Shown here piece after piece: positions 31,466-39,187 of a stretch of DNA of 64,000 bases (within the stretch, counting starts at the first letter, position 1; each line of letters opens with the position of its first letter). The notes beneath the pieces are model-generated. The model searched no databases, was not told where the DNA came from, and was given only the letters and a program-made list of their open reading frames with translations. A program made the position numbers and the translations under genes. Source of the DNA: an uncultured Clostridia bacterium. Its GTDB lineage: Bacteria > Bacillota > Clostridia > Oscillospirales > Ruminococcaceae. The stretch lies in NCBI GenBank assembly GCA_947307175.1, contig CAMZIK010000002.1, positions 1 to 64,000 of the forward strand. The letters are read 5' to 3'.

Positions 31466-34192
31466 ATGCCAAGACTTGACTGGAACGAATACGTTGAAAA
31501 AGCAGCACAGGTGGTTGCCGAGGGCGCAGTTCTCGTGCGCAATCAGGGTGGTCTTCCGCTTGATAAGAGTAAAGAGACTGCTGTGTTCGGACGCACTCAG
31601 CTGGACTATGTCAAAAGCGGAACAGGCTCAGGCGGAATGGTCAACGTTGTAAAAGTCACGAACATATCCGACGGACTGCTTGAAGCAGGCGCAAAGCTCA
31701 GTGAGGAACTTTTGCAGACCTACCGTGACTGGCTGGCAGAGAATCCTCACGACTACGGCGAAGGCTGGGGCAGCGAACCGTGGAGTCAGAAGGAAATGCC
31801 CGTTTCGGACGATCTTGCCGCAAAAGCTTCTCAGACTGCACAGGCAGCCATCGTTGTCATCGGCAGAACAGCAGGAGAAGAACAGGACAACAGCAATACC
31901 GCAGGCTCGTATAAGCTCTCCGATGAAGAATACGAGCTGATGAGTGTCGTAAGGCGCAATTTCCAAAAAATGATCGTAGTGCTGAACGTCGGCAATATCA
32001 TTGATATGAGCTTTGTCGATGAATTTGAGCCTGAAGCCGTGCTTTATATCTGGCAGGGCGGAATGACAGGCGGAACAGGCGCAGCAAGAGTGCTTCTTGG
32101 CGATGTCTCTCCCTGCGGAAAGCTTCCCGATACCATCGCCTACGATGTAAAGGACTACCCGTCGGACAAGTATTTCCACAACAGCGAAAGAAATTTCTAT
32201 ACCGAGGATATATATGTCGGCTACCGCTGGTTTGAGACCTTTGCAAAAGAAAAAGTCCGCTATCCGTTTGGTTTCGGACTGTCATACACCGACTTTGAGA
32301 TAAGCGCAGGCGGAAGCTATGACGGACAGACCGTCACGGTAACGGCGACCGTGAAGAACACCGGCAGCTGCGCAGGCAAGGAAGTTGTGCAGATCTATTG
32401 CGAAGCGCCTCAGGGAAAACTCGGAAAGCCTGCAAGAGTCCTTTGCGGATTCGATAAGACAAAGCTGCTCGCTCCTAATGAGGAGCAGACCCTTACTATA
32501 AGCATAGATGAGAAAAGGTTTGCGAGCTACGATGACAGCGGTATCACAGGATACCCGTATGCCTGGGTGCTTGAAGAAGGCGCTTACCGCATATTCGCAG
32601 GAAGCGACGTGCGCAGCGCTGACGAGATCTGCGCTTTCAAGCTCAACGAAACAAAGGTCACAGAACAGCTATCACAAGCTCTCGCTCCTGTAATGAGCTT
32701 TGAAAGGATAATAAACAAGAACGGAACACCGGCTTTTGAGAGCGTTCCTCTTTCAAAGATAGACGAAAAACAGCGCAGAAGCGAGCTTCTTCCAGAGGAA
32801 ATACCTTTCACAGGAGATAAAGGCTTCAAGCTCGCAGACGTTAAAAACGGCAAATGCTCCCTTGAAGATTTTATCGCACAGCTGACAGATGAAGACCTGA
32901 ATGTTCTTGTCAGAGGCGAAGGAATGAGTTCTCCGAAAGTAACTCCGGGTACGGCTGCTGCCTTCGGCGGAGTGAGCGAACACCTCAAAGCAATGGGCGT
33001 TCCCTGCGGCTGCTGTTCCGACGGACCTTCGGGAATGCGCCTTGATACAGGCACAAAAGCGTTCAGCCTGCCAAACGGCACGCTTATAGCTTCCACCTTT
33101 AATAAGGAACTCGTTAAAGAGCTTTTCACCCTGCTCGGACTTGAAATGAGAGCAAACAACGTTGACTGCCTGCTCGGACCGGGAATGAATATCCACCGCC
33201 ACCCTCTCAACGGCAGGAATTTTGAGTATTTCTCCGAAGACCCGTTCCTTACGGGAGCGATCGCAAGCGCAGAGCTTAAAGGTCTGCACAGTCAGGGCGT
33301 TGAAGGCACTATCAAGCATTTCTGCGCAAACAATCAGGAAACACACAGGCGTTCCATTGATTCCGCTGTCAGCGAAAGAGCGCTCAGGGAGATCTATCTC
33401 AAAGGCTTTGAGCTTGCCATAAAATGCGGCAGCAACAAGTCCGTGATGACCTCCTATGGAAAGGTCAATGACCTCTGGACAGCTGGAAATCATGATCTTG
33501 ATACCGTTATCCTCAGAGATCAGTGGGGCTTTGACGGTTTTGCAATGACTGACTGGTGGGCTGACATAAACGACCGTGGCTGCGATCCCGACAAGCAGAA
33601 TTTTGCCGCAATGGTCAGAGCGCAGAACGATGTCTATATGGTCTGCGCCAACAGCGAAAAGCACACCGACAACATTTTGCAGGCACTTGAAAACGGCAGT
33701 CTTACAAGAGCAGAGCTTCAGCGCTGTGCAAAAAACACGCTCTCCTTCCTGCTCGGTACTCACGCAATGAAGCGTATGATGAACGAGGAGGAGCAGGTCG
33801 AGGTCATTAATAAGCCTGATGAAGCTATTGACCCCGAAGCAGCAGGCAGAGTATATTATCTTGAGGACGAGTTGGAAATAGACCTTACAGACGTTAAAGT
33901 CCGCAGGAACATGGACTACTGCTTTACTGTCGAAAGAGCCAATGAAGGCATTTACAGCATAACGCTCACAGCAAGCTCCAATGCGAGCGAGCTTGCACAG
34001 CTGCCTGTCACAGTATTCTGCACAGGCATATCTTACGGCACGTTCACCTGGAACGGAACAGGCGGCAAACCTGTCAGCCAAACCATAGAAAAAACAATTC
34101 TCTACTCTCGCTTCACTGTTGTCAGACTGCATTTCCGTTTCGGAGGACTTGACCTTATCAGCATTAAGTTCAAACGTTTAGGCGACCTGTAA
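31466..34192 (+). CDS. Glycoside hydrolase family 3 beta-glucosidase with circularly permuted domains
   Basis: 908 aa, no signal peptide, so cytoplasmic. Domain order is reversed relative to ordinary GH3: the alpha/beta sandwich (GH3_C; AIVVIGRTAGEEQDNS, YPFGFGLSYTDF) comes first, then a fibronectin-III-like domain (~280-385), then the TIM-barrel GH3_N domain from ~450 (SDGPSGMRLD, GPGMNIHRHPLNGRNFEYFSEDP, IKHFCANNQET). The nucleophile Asp is in GFAMTDWWADIND. A ~110-residue beta-sandwich tail follows. The same permutation is known for the R. albus and Butyrivibrio enzymes, which hydrolyse cello-oligosaccharides; exact specificity is not shown. ATG has AAGGAGG. A strong terminator follows. 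Confidence 0.93.
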   Translation: MPRLDWNEYVEKAAQVVAEGAVLVRNQGGLPLDKSKETAVFGRTQLDYVKSGTGSGGMVNVVKVTNISDGLLEAGAKLSEELLQTYRDWLAENPHDYGEGWGSEPWSQKEMPVSDDLAAKASQTAQAAIVVIGRTAGEEQDNSNTAGSYKLSDEEYELMSVVRRNFQKMIVVLNVGNIIDMSFVDEFEPEAVLYIWQGGMTGGTGAARVLLGDVSPCGKLPDTIAYDVKDYPSDKYFHNSERNFYTEDIYVGYRWFETFAKEKVRYPFGFGLSYTDFEISAGGSYDGQTVTVTATVKNTGSCAGKEVVQIYCEAPQGKLGKPARVLCGFDKTKLLAPNEEQTLTISIDEKRFASYDDSGITGYPYAWVLEEGAYRIFAGSDVRSADEICAFKLNETKVTEQLSQALAPVMSFERIINKNGTPAFESVPLSKIDEKQRRSELLPEEIPFTGDKGFKLADVKNGKCSLEDFIAQLTDEDLNVLVRGEGMSSPKVTPGTAAAFGGVSEHLKAMGVPCGCCSDGPSGMRLDTGTKAFSLPNGTLIASTFNKELVKELFTLLGLEMRANNVDCLLGPGMNIHRHPLNGRNFEYFSEDPFLTGAIASAELKGLHSQGVEGTIKHFCANNQETHRRSIDSAVSERALREIYLKGFELAIKCGSNKSVMTSYGKVNDLWTAGNHDLDTVILRDQWGFDGFAMTDWWADINDRGCDPDKQNFAAMVRAQNDVYMVCANSEKHTDNILQALENGSLTRAELQRCAKNTLSFLLGTHAMKRMMNEEEQVEVINKPDEAIDPEAAGRVYYLEDELEIDLTDVKVRRNMDYCFTVERANEGIYSITLTASSNASELAQLPVTVFCTGISYGTFTWNGTGGKPVSQTIEKTILYSRFTVVRLHFRFGGLDLISIKFKRLGDL

Positions 34193-34211
34193 GAACACAA
34201 CACAAAACAAC

Positions 34212-34251
34212 AGCCCGAAAGCAGATGTTTTTCTGCTTTCGGGCTTAATTT
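34212..34251. terminator. Bidirectional terminator between GH3 and GNAT
   Basis: AGCCCGAAAGCAGA and TCTGCTTTCGGGCT arms, then TTAATTTA; serves the plus-strand GH3 gene and, in reverse, the minus-strand GNAT gene whose stop it overlaps. Confidence 0.88.
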
Positions 34252-34705
34252 ATCTTTCCAACAAAAAACGGGCAAGTTCAACATTACCGTCTTTTTCGGT
34301 CGACACAATGCGAAATCCGCATTTTTCGGTGTAGAACTTAACATTTTCCGTCTTGGACAAAGGCGTTACCAGAGTGATCTTGTTCCAATCCTCACATTTA
34401 GTCTTTATAAACTTAACTGCCTGTGTCCCGAGTCCTTTGCCCTGATATTCAGGAGCGATACACAGGTTAGCTATCTCGTAAAAACCTTTTTCTATCTGTT
34501 TGCATGAAATGCAGCCGACAGGCTTGCTGTCACACAGAATGACGTATTTCGGTGTCTCTCTTATCGACTTCTCCATCGTTTCTTTTGTGTGTCCGTATCC
34601 GGGGCAGGCACCATATCTGACATAATCGCCGTAATATGCCGCATTGTAGATATCCGCCAGCACCTGCGCATCTTGCGCTGCTGCTTTTCTGTATTCTATC
34701 GTCAT
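34250..34705 (-). CDS. GNAT family N-acetyltransferase
   Basis: 151 aa single GNAT domain. The acetyl-CoA binding motif is NLCIAPEYQGKGLGTQAVKF, followed by ENVKFYTEKCGFRIVS. Start moved from the GTG at 34720 to ATG 34705, which has GAGGT at proper spacing. It is clearly homologous to the N-terminal half of the double-GNAT gene at 37403-38371 (shared VPEYQGKGLGTQA-like and FYTEKCGF segments along the whole length), so the two arose by duplication within 4 kb. Substrate unknown. Last gene of a minus-strand run, 24 bp after the EFR1-type gene. Confidence 0.88.
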   Translation of the reverse strand: MTIEYRKAAAQDAQVLADIYNAAYYGDYVRYGACPGYGHTKETMEKSIRETPKYVILCDSKPVGCISCKQIEKGFYEIANLCIAPEYQGKGLGTQAVKFIKTKCEDWNKITLVTPLSKTENVKFYTEKCGFRIVSTEKDGNVELARFLLER

Positions 34706-34729
34706 AGTTTTACCTCGCACGATCTGATC

Positions 34730-35494
34730 TTAAATATATTTCTCTATCATCGTCTGCTGCTCGACCTTGTCGCCGAGCAGAGTTATCGCTTTCATCGGGC
34801 AGCTGTTGACGCACCTGTAACACACCGTGCACTTTTTGCCGCTGACGGCGATCTTATCCTGCACCGAGATGTTCCCCGTCGGGCAGACCGCTGCGCATTT
34901 GCCGCAGCCTACGCACTTAGCGCGGTCTATCTTCAAGCCCTTTGAATAGTATTTCATCGTTCTGTGACCGAACCACAGCCTCTGCGAGATAAGCCCCGCA
35001 AATCGAGGCAGAAAGCCGAGTCCCTGTCTGCACGGGTGACCGCTTTTGTACCTGTCCGCAGCCTTCTGCGCTTTCTGCTTTGCCGCCGCAACAGCCTGCC
35101 TGTTCTTTTCAAACGGGCGTTTGAACACCTTTTCGTCGGCGATGCTGTCGGGCATCGCCAGATGCAGACCGCCTGTGATGACTGCACCGTGTTTTTTCAA
35201 AAGCCGTGCAAGCACACCCGAGCCGTCTCCGCTGAACGCCGCCATCGTTGCGATGACAAAGACCTTTTTCCCCTGCCAGAGATTCGCCGTTTTGTCGATA
35301 AAATCCCTGACGAATTTAGGCACGGCACTGTACTGCACGGGATAGCTGAAAACTATCTCGTCAGCCTTTCCGAGCTGCTGCATAACGGTACTATCCTCTA
35401 TTGAGACGATAGCGGCGCTGCTGTCAAGCTCTTTTATAAACGTCTCCAATGCGAACCTTGAATTGCCTGTTGCACTGAAATATATACCAAGCAT
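34730..35494 (-). CDS. EFR1-type flavodoxin-ferredoxin fusion
   Basis: 254 aa. Residues 1-150 form a flavodoxin-like domain (GIYFSATGNSRFALE with the FMN phosphate loop, FSYPVQYSAVPKFVRDF). The C-terminus carries two [4Fe-4S] motifs, CVGCGKCAAVCP and CTVCYRCVNSCP. This domain combination is common in Clostridia and is thought to move electrons between ferredoxin-like partners; the physiological partner is unknown. No membrane helix. ATG 35494 has AAGGAG. It lies 14 bp after the CPBP gene on the same strand. Confidence 0.9.
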   Translation of the reverse strand: MLGIYFSATGNSRFALETFIKELDSSAAIVSIEDSTVMQQLGKADEIVFSYPVQYSAVPKFVRDFIDKTANLWQGKKVFVIATMAAFSGDGSGVLARLLKKHGAVITGGLHLAMPDSIADEKVFKRPFEKNRQAVAAAKQKAQKAADRYKSGHPCRQGLGFLPRFAGLISQRLWFGHRTMKYYSKGLKIDRAKCVGCGKCAAVCPTGNISVQDKIAVSGKKCTVCYRCVNSCPMKAITLLGDKVEQQTMIEKYI

Positions 35495-35507
35495 TTTAGT
35501 TCTCCTT

Positions 35508-36245
35508 TTATATCATACTGCCCCATTTTTCGTAAAGTTCTGAGCTTGCTGAGGTCAAAAGTATCATCATTCCCGTTGCAAAATCAAGAATTGCGTGGGC
35601 TATCATTATCGGCAGTGGGTTTTTATTCTTCTGATAATTGCGGCAGAAAATAACTGTTAATGGCAGAAATGACAATAATCTGTAAAGCATATACTTTGCA
35701 TCAAACATTGTCGGGATAAAGCAGTGCTGAAGTGCGTAGAAAAAAGCTGGAATGAATATTGCAGCGTACTTGTTCTTAAAGCTGTTGACACCAAGACCGA
35801 GATAAAGCCCGTCCTCTGCAAAGCTGACAGTTGCAGGCAGAACGATAAGATTTATCACCGCAATAGCAAGCGGGATCGGAGCAACGACATCGAGTGCTGC
35901 TTTCGGCATCACCGAACCGTAGCAGATGAGTCCTGCAGCGTACATTCCAGACATTCCGACAGCACAGAAAAGAATGACAAGTATTATCGTCCTTTTCGGC
36001 GTGTCCAATCCTTTTTTCAGATTCAGCTGCTCGCGGTAGGTCTTGCCGTGCTTTTTAGCGACAAGCACTATAAGCAGTATCGTTACGATATTTACTGCAC
36101 TTGCTACTATCGACCACCAGTTGTTTATCTCGCCTACTTTTTTATCAACGATAAGCGCACCTATCAGAAATACAAGCAGAAATACTATGCAGCGAAAAGG
36201 CAGAAAAAGTGCCAGTTTACTGTTTTTGCTCTCGTTTTGTGTCAT
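35508..36245 (-). CDS. CPBP-type intramembrane protease homologue
   Basis: 245 aa with about seven membrane helices. The three CPBP/CAAX-protease motifs are recognisable but the first is altered: FAEDGLYLGLG (usual EExxxR, here Glu-Asp), FFYALQHCF (FxxxH) and IAHAILDFATG (HxxxD/N). The Arg of motif 1 is missing, so activity is uncertain. Such proteins often act in bacteriocin immunity or modification. Start moved to ATG 36245 (MTQNESKNSK), 8 nt after AAGGAG; the ORF-track ATG at 36272 has no SD. A parS site lies just upstream. Confidence 0.75.
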   Translation of the reverse strand: MTQNESKNSKLALFLPFRCIVFLLVFLIGALIVDKKVGEINNWWSIVASAVNIVTILLIVLVAKKHGKTYREQLNLKKGLDTPKRTIILVILFCAVGMSGMYAAGLICYGSVMPKAALDVVAPIPLAIAVINLIVLPATVSFAEDGLYLGLGVNSFKNKYAAIFIPAFFYALQHCFIPTMFDAKYMLYRLLSFLPLTVIFCRNYQKNKNPLPIMIAHAILDFATGMMILLTSASSELYEKWGSMI

Positions 36246-36277
36246 TGTTTTTTCTCCTTTTTCCAAACTCATTTCAA

Positions 36278-36299
36278 AAATGTTTCACGTGAAACATTT
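36278..36299. promoter_or_regulatory. parS: parS centromere site (ParB/Spo0J binding)
   Basis: TGTTTCACGTGAAACA (36281-36296) is an exact match to the 16-bp bacterial parS consensus and extends to a 22-bp perfect palindrome with flanking AAA/TTT. ParB loads here and spreads to load SMC and segregate origins. It lies in the 61-bp gap between the CPBP gene and a lipoprotein gene, so it does not disturb a coding region. I saw no second copy in this window. Confidence 0.9.
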
Positions 36300-36306
36300 G
36301 TTCTTG

Positions 36307-36705
36307 TCAGTCGACCTCAAAAGACATTTCTCCGTCTTCACACTTACCGTTTGTTTCTACGATAATGTATACCTTTTCGTTTGTCAGACCTTTTACAGAG
36401 CCTCTTTCCTGCTCACCTTCACGTGCAGAGAAAAGCTTCTTTTTTGTGCCGTCATGGTCATAATATATCTGTGCATTGCCTTTTTGAAGTTTTGCGGAAT
36501 ATTTGAGCTTTGCCTGTGAACCGTTTTGGCTTTTAAGCTCAAATACTATCGTTCCTTCAAATTCCGAGAAATTCATTTTTGCCGAATCATCGGTATTTGA
36601 GTGAACGAATGCGACAGCTTTATAGCTTGATTTATAAGGGCAGCAGCCTGCAAAGCACAGCAAGCAGATAATTCCTGCAAGAATAAGTGTTATCGCTTTT
36701 TTCAT
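36307..36705 (-). CDS. Small lipoprotein of unknown function
   Basis: 132 aa. A type II signal peptide is visible: MKKAITLILAGIICLLCFAGC, with the lipobox CFAG|C. The mature part is a ~110-residue beta-rich domain (GTIVFELKSQNGSQAKLKYSAK, KVYIIVETNGKCEDG) of no family I recognise; the layout resembles small extracellular beta-sandwich proteins (inference). Start moved from 36765 to ATG 36705, which has AGGAAA and leads directly into the signal peptide. parS follows its stop. Confidence 0.75.
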   Translation of the reverse strand: MKKAITLILAGIICLLCFAGCCPYKSSYKAVAFVHSNTDDSAKMNFSEFEGTIVFELKSQNGSQAKLKYSAKLQKGNAQIYYDHDGTKKKLFSAREGEQERGSVKGLTNEKVYIIVETNGKCEDGEMSFEVD

Positions 36706-36736
36706 TTTTGGTTTCCTATTTTCCCTATATCCAGTC

Positions 36737-36781
36737 AAGACCCACACCACTTTTGTTAAATACAAATGTGTTATGGGTCTT
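36737..36781. terminator. Long imperfect hairpin between the DinB-like and lipoprotein genes
   Basis: AAGACCCA and TGGGTCTT with an inner partly paired ACAC/GTGT section. It lies 69 bp after the DinB-like stop and ends the upstream transcript or structures the lipoprotein leader; the T-run is poor. Confidence 0.45.
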
Positions 36782-36849
36782 TCGTGGTTATGAATACTAT
36801 CTTTTCAGCTATTTTAATACTATCCTTACTTTTTGCGCAAAAGTTCTTA

Positions 36850-37374
36850 TCACTTTGTTACCTGTCCTTTGCGGTATCTGCCGAAGAAGATACCGTCATC
36901 GACATACTTATCAGCCTGCGATACCCACATAGGAAACTTGCCTGTTGCAAGGGCTGTCTGTCCGTTGAGCATTCCTGTGTGGAATGAAATGTGACGGAAC
37001 TGGCGAAGAACAAGTTCAAGTCTTGTATGCTCGCAGTTTTCGGGACACTCATAGAGCATCTCGTCTGTCAGCGAGTCGATGTAATCATAGGTCTTTTTCT
37101 CAACAAAGTCGAGATATTCCAGCAGCTGTTCGTCTGAGAGGACAACAGATGTCGGGTTATCGGGATTGTCCATGCCTTCCTGATGAAACTCCGGCTCTTC
37201 GTAAACACAAGGGTTTATGAACCACTTGTCAGCGGAATGGAGTGCGTGATACACCCACCGCCAGCACGGAGCGCCGCAGCACAGAGCATCTCTGTCATAG
37301 GTCTGTATGGAGGTCCTGATGTTCAGGAAGTTTGGAATGGTCATTTCTCTGATGACTTTGCAAAGTTCGTTCAT
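36850..37374 (-). CDS. DinB/YfiT-like four-helix protein
   Basis: 174 aa. The pattern of histidines in a predicted helix bundle (WVYHALHSADKW near residue 45; RQFRHISFHTGMLNGQT near 130) fits the DinB superfamily, whose members bind a divalent metal and are often thiol-dependent transferases. The metal ligands are inferred from spacing only. The ORF-track start at 37389 is a TTG inside GGAGGAG; ATG 37374 is correctly spaced. It is 28 bp after the double-GNAT gene on the same strand and likely in its operon. Confidence 0.72.
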   Translation of the reverse strand: MNELCKVIREMTIPNFLNIRTSIQTYDRDALCCGAPCWRWVYHALHSADKWFINPCVYEEPEFHQEGMDNPDNPTSVVLSDEQLLEYLDFVEKKTYDYIDSLTDEMLYECPENCEHTRLELVLRQFRHISFHTGMLNGQTALATGKFPMWVSQADKYVDDGIFFGRYRKGQVTK

Positions 37375-37402
37375 AGGTATCTCCTCCAATTTATTTTTTC
37401 TT

Positions 37403-38371
37403 TTATAGAGCTATCTTGTAGATGTCTGCAAGCTCGCCTTCAAACTCGAAGCTGCGCTCGTACACGCCGCCATTTTTCACGATAGTTTTTATCGACGGCT
37501 CGTTGGTCTTTTCGACCGAAAGATGCAGCTCGGTCATTCCGCTTTGTTTCGCGATATCAAGCAGCATTGCAAGCATCCTTGTTGCATAGCCCTTTCTTCT
37601 TTCTGTCGGGCGGACGCTGTAACCGCTGTTTCCGAAATTTTTAAGGAAATCGTTGAGCGTGTGGCGCAGGTCGATGATGCCGACAATCTTTCCCGCCGCG
37701 TCGGTGGCAAAGAATGTGTCTGTCACCACCCAGTTCGGATCGACAGTTTCTGCGCTGGTGTTGGCTGTTACGCCTGCAAGCCAGCTGTCATAATCGTCGG
37801 TGTGGTCAAGCATCTCGCTGCCGTTGATTATCTTTTCGCCGTTGTCAAAGAACTCCTGTGTGAAATCAAGAGCCTGCTGCTTATGTTCCTTTGCAGGTCT
37901 TACGAGCTTTAATTTGTCTCTTTTCAACAGGAACCGTGCGACCTTGACGCTTCCGTCCATTTCGGTCGACACTATGTCAAATCCGCATTTTTCGGTGTAA
38001 AACTTGACGTTCTGTTCTTTGTCTATCGGTGTGACCAGGGTGAATTTGTCCCAGTCGGTGATGTGTGAGGTCATGAACCTCATTGCCTGTGTTCCGAGAC
38101 CTTTACCCTGATACTCGGGAACGACGCACAAACAGCCGACCTCGTAGGTTCCCTCCTCCACCTTTCTGCTCGAAACGCAGCCCACAGGCTCATTGTCAAG
38201 CAGAATGAGGAACTTGGGATAGTTTTCAATGGATTTCTCCATCATTTCCTTTGTCATCCCGTAAGCGGGACATTCACCGTATTTTACATAGTCGCTGTAA
38301 AATGCAGCATTGTATATTTCTATCAAAACCTTTGCATCTGAAAGCTCGGCTTTTCTGTATTCGACCTGCAT
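37403..38371 (-). CDS. Tandem GNAT acetyltransferase (two fused domains)
   Basis: 322 aa. Residues ~1-150 are a GNAT domain closely related to the protein at 34250-34705 (LCVVPEYQGKGLGTQAMRFM, FYTEKCGF). Residues ~155-322 form a second GNAT domain with SVRPTERRKGYATRMLAMLL and NEPSIKTIVKNGG. The two halves differ from each other, so this is a fusion of unlike domains rather than a tandem duplication. Start moved to ATG 38371, 9 nt after AAGGAG. No substrate can be assigned. It begins a run with the DinB-like gene. Confidence 0.88.
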   Translation of the reverse strand: MQVEYRKAELSDAKVLIEIYNAAFYSDYVKYGECPAYGMTKEMMEKSIENYPKFLILLDNEPVGCVSSRKVEEGTYEVGCLCVVPEYQGKGLGTQAMRFMTSHITDWDKFTLVTPIDKEQNVKFYTEKCGFDIVSTEMDGSVKVARFLLKRDKLKLVRPAKEHKQQALDFTQEFFDNGEKIINGSEMLDHTDDYDSWLAGVTANTSAETVDPNWVVTDTFFATDAAGKIVGIIDLRHTLNDFLKNFGNSGYSVRPTERRKGYATRMLAMLLDIAKQSGMTELHLSVEKTNEPSIKTIVKNGGVYERSFEFEGELADIYKIAL

Positions 38372-38433
38372 AAGCAGCAACTCCTTTATGTTATTTCTTT
38401 TGTTTCCCCTGAATTTTCTATCTCTGTGGCTCC

Positions 38434-39171
38434 TTATGAAGCAACGTGCTGGGATACTACGGTAGTCTTTACTATCTGACCGGAAATGATGTCGTCGATA
38501 GAGGTTATCTCACCGTCAACGAGCTTTACGAGCTTTGTGCCGTACATTGCAGCTGACTCGGAGTGTGTTACCTGAACGATAGTCTTGTTGTACTTCTGGT
38601 TAATGTCTCTGAACAGCTCCATAAGGCTTGTGCCTGTCTTGGAGTCGAGGTTTCCGATAGGCTCATCAAGGAAGATGATCTTAGGATCGAAAACAAGCGC
38701 TCTTGCGATAGCAACTCTCTGCTGCTGACCGCCGGAAAGCTCTCTTGGTGTGAGCTTTCTCTTATTCTCCATGCCAATGATCTTCAGGCAGTCGTTGAGT
38801 CTGTCCTTGTACTCGCTTCTCTTCTTGCCTGCGATCATAAGAGGCAGAGCGATGTTATCCTCAACTGAAAGGTTCGGGACGAGGTTATAGAACTGGAATA
38901 CGAATCCTACTTCCTCATTTCTCATAGCACACAGTTCCTTATCTTTAAGGGTGCTGAGGTCAACGCCGTTGATGCTTACTGCACCTGTGGATGGCATATC
39001 AAGTCCGCCGAGCAGATAAAGCAGAGTTGACTTTCCGCTTCCCGAAGGTCCCATAATGGAGATGAACTCGCCTTCCTTGACGCTGAGGTCTATATCTTTT
39101 AGAACGTGTGTGGTTTCCTTGCCGTTTACGAATGATCTGTTTACCTTTACTGCTTCTATTACATTGCTCAT
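38434..39171 (-). CDS. ABC transporter ATP-binding protein, MacB/LolD type
   Basis: 245 aa. Walker A GPSGSGKST, Q-loop FVFQFYNLVPNLSVEDN, signature LSGGQQQRVAIARAL, Walker B IIFLDEP and the H-loop VTHS are all intact. The FYNLVPNLSVEDNI region is typical of ATPases that partner FtsX-like permeases in mechanotransmission or peptide-antibiotic export. Start moved from 39195 (inside the permease gene) to ATG 39171 with AGAGGT. It follows the permease stop closely, so the two genes form one operon; no two-component system is adjacent. Confidence 0.93.
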   Translation of the reverse strand: MSNVIEAVKVNRSFVNGKETTHVLKDIDLSVKEGEFISIMGPSGSGKSTLLYLLGGLDMPSTGAVSINGVDLSTLKDKELCAMRNEEVGFVFQFYNLVPNLSVEDNIALPLMIAGKKRSEYKDRLNDCLKIIGMENKRKLTPRELSGGQQQRVAIARALVFDPKIIFLDEPIGNLDSKTGTSLMELFRDINQKYNKTIVQVTHSESAAMYGTKLVKLVDGEITSIDDIISGQIVKTTVVSQHVAS

Positions 39172-39187
39172 ATTTATTACCTCTCTT

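Noticed and set aside
32753-34132. 459-aa minus-strand ORF opposite the GH3 gene
   Set aside because: Long, but entirely antisense to a clear GH3 catalytic domain; Cys-rich nonsense composition, no SD.
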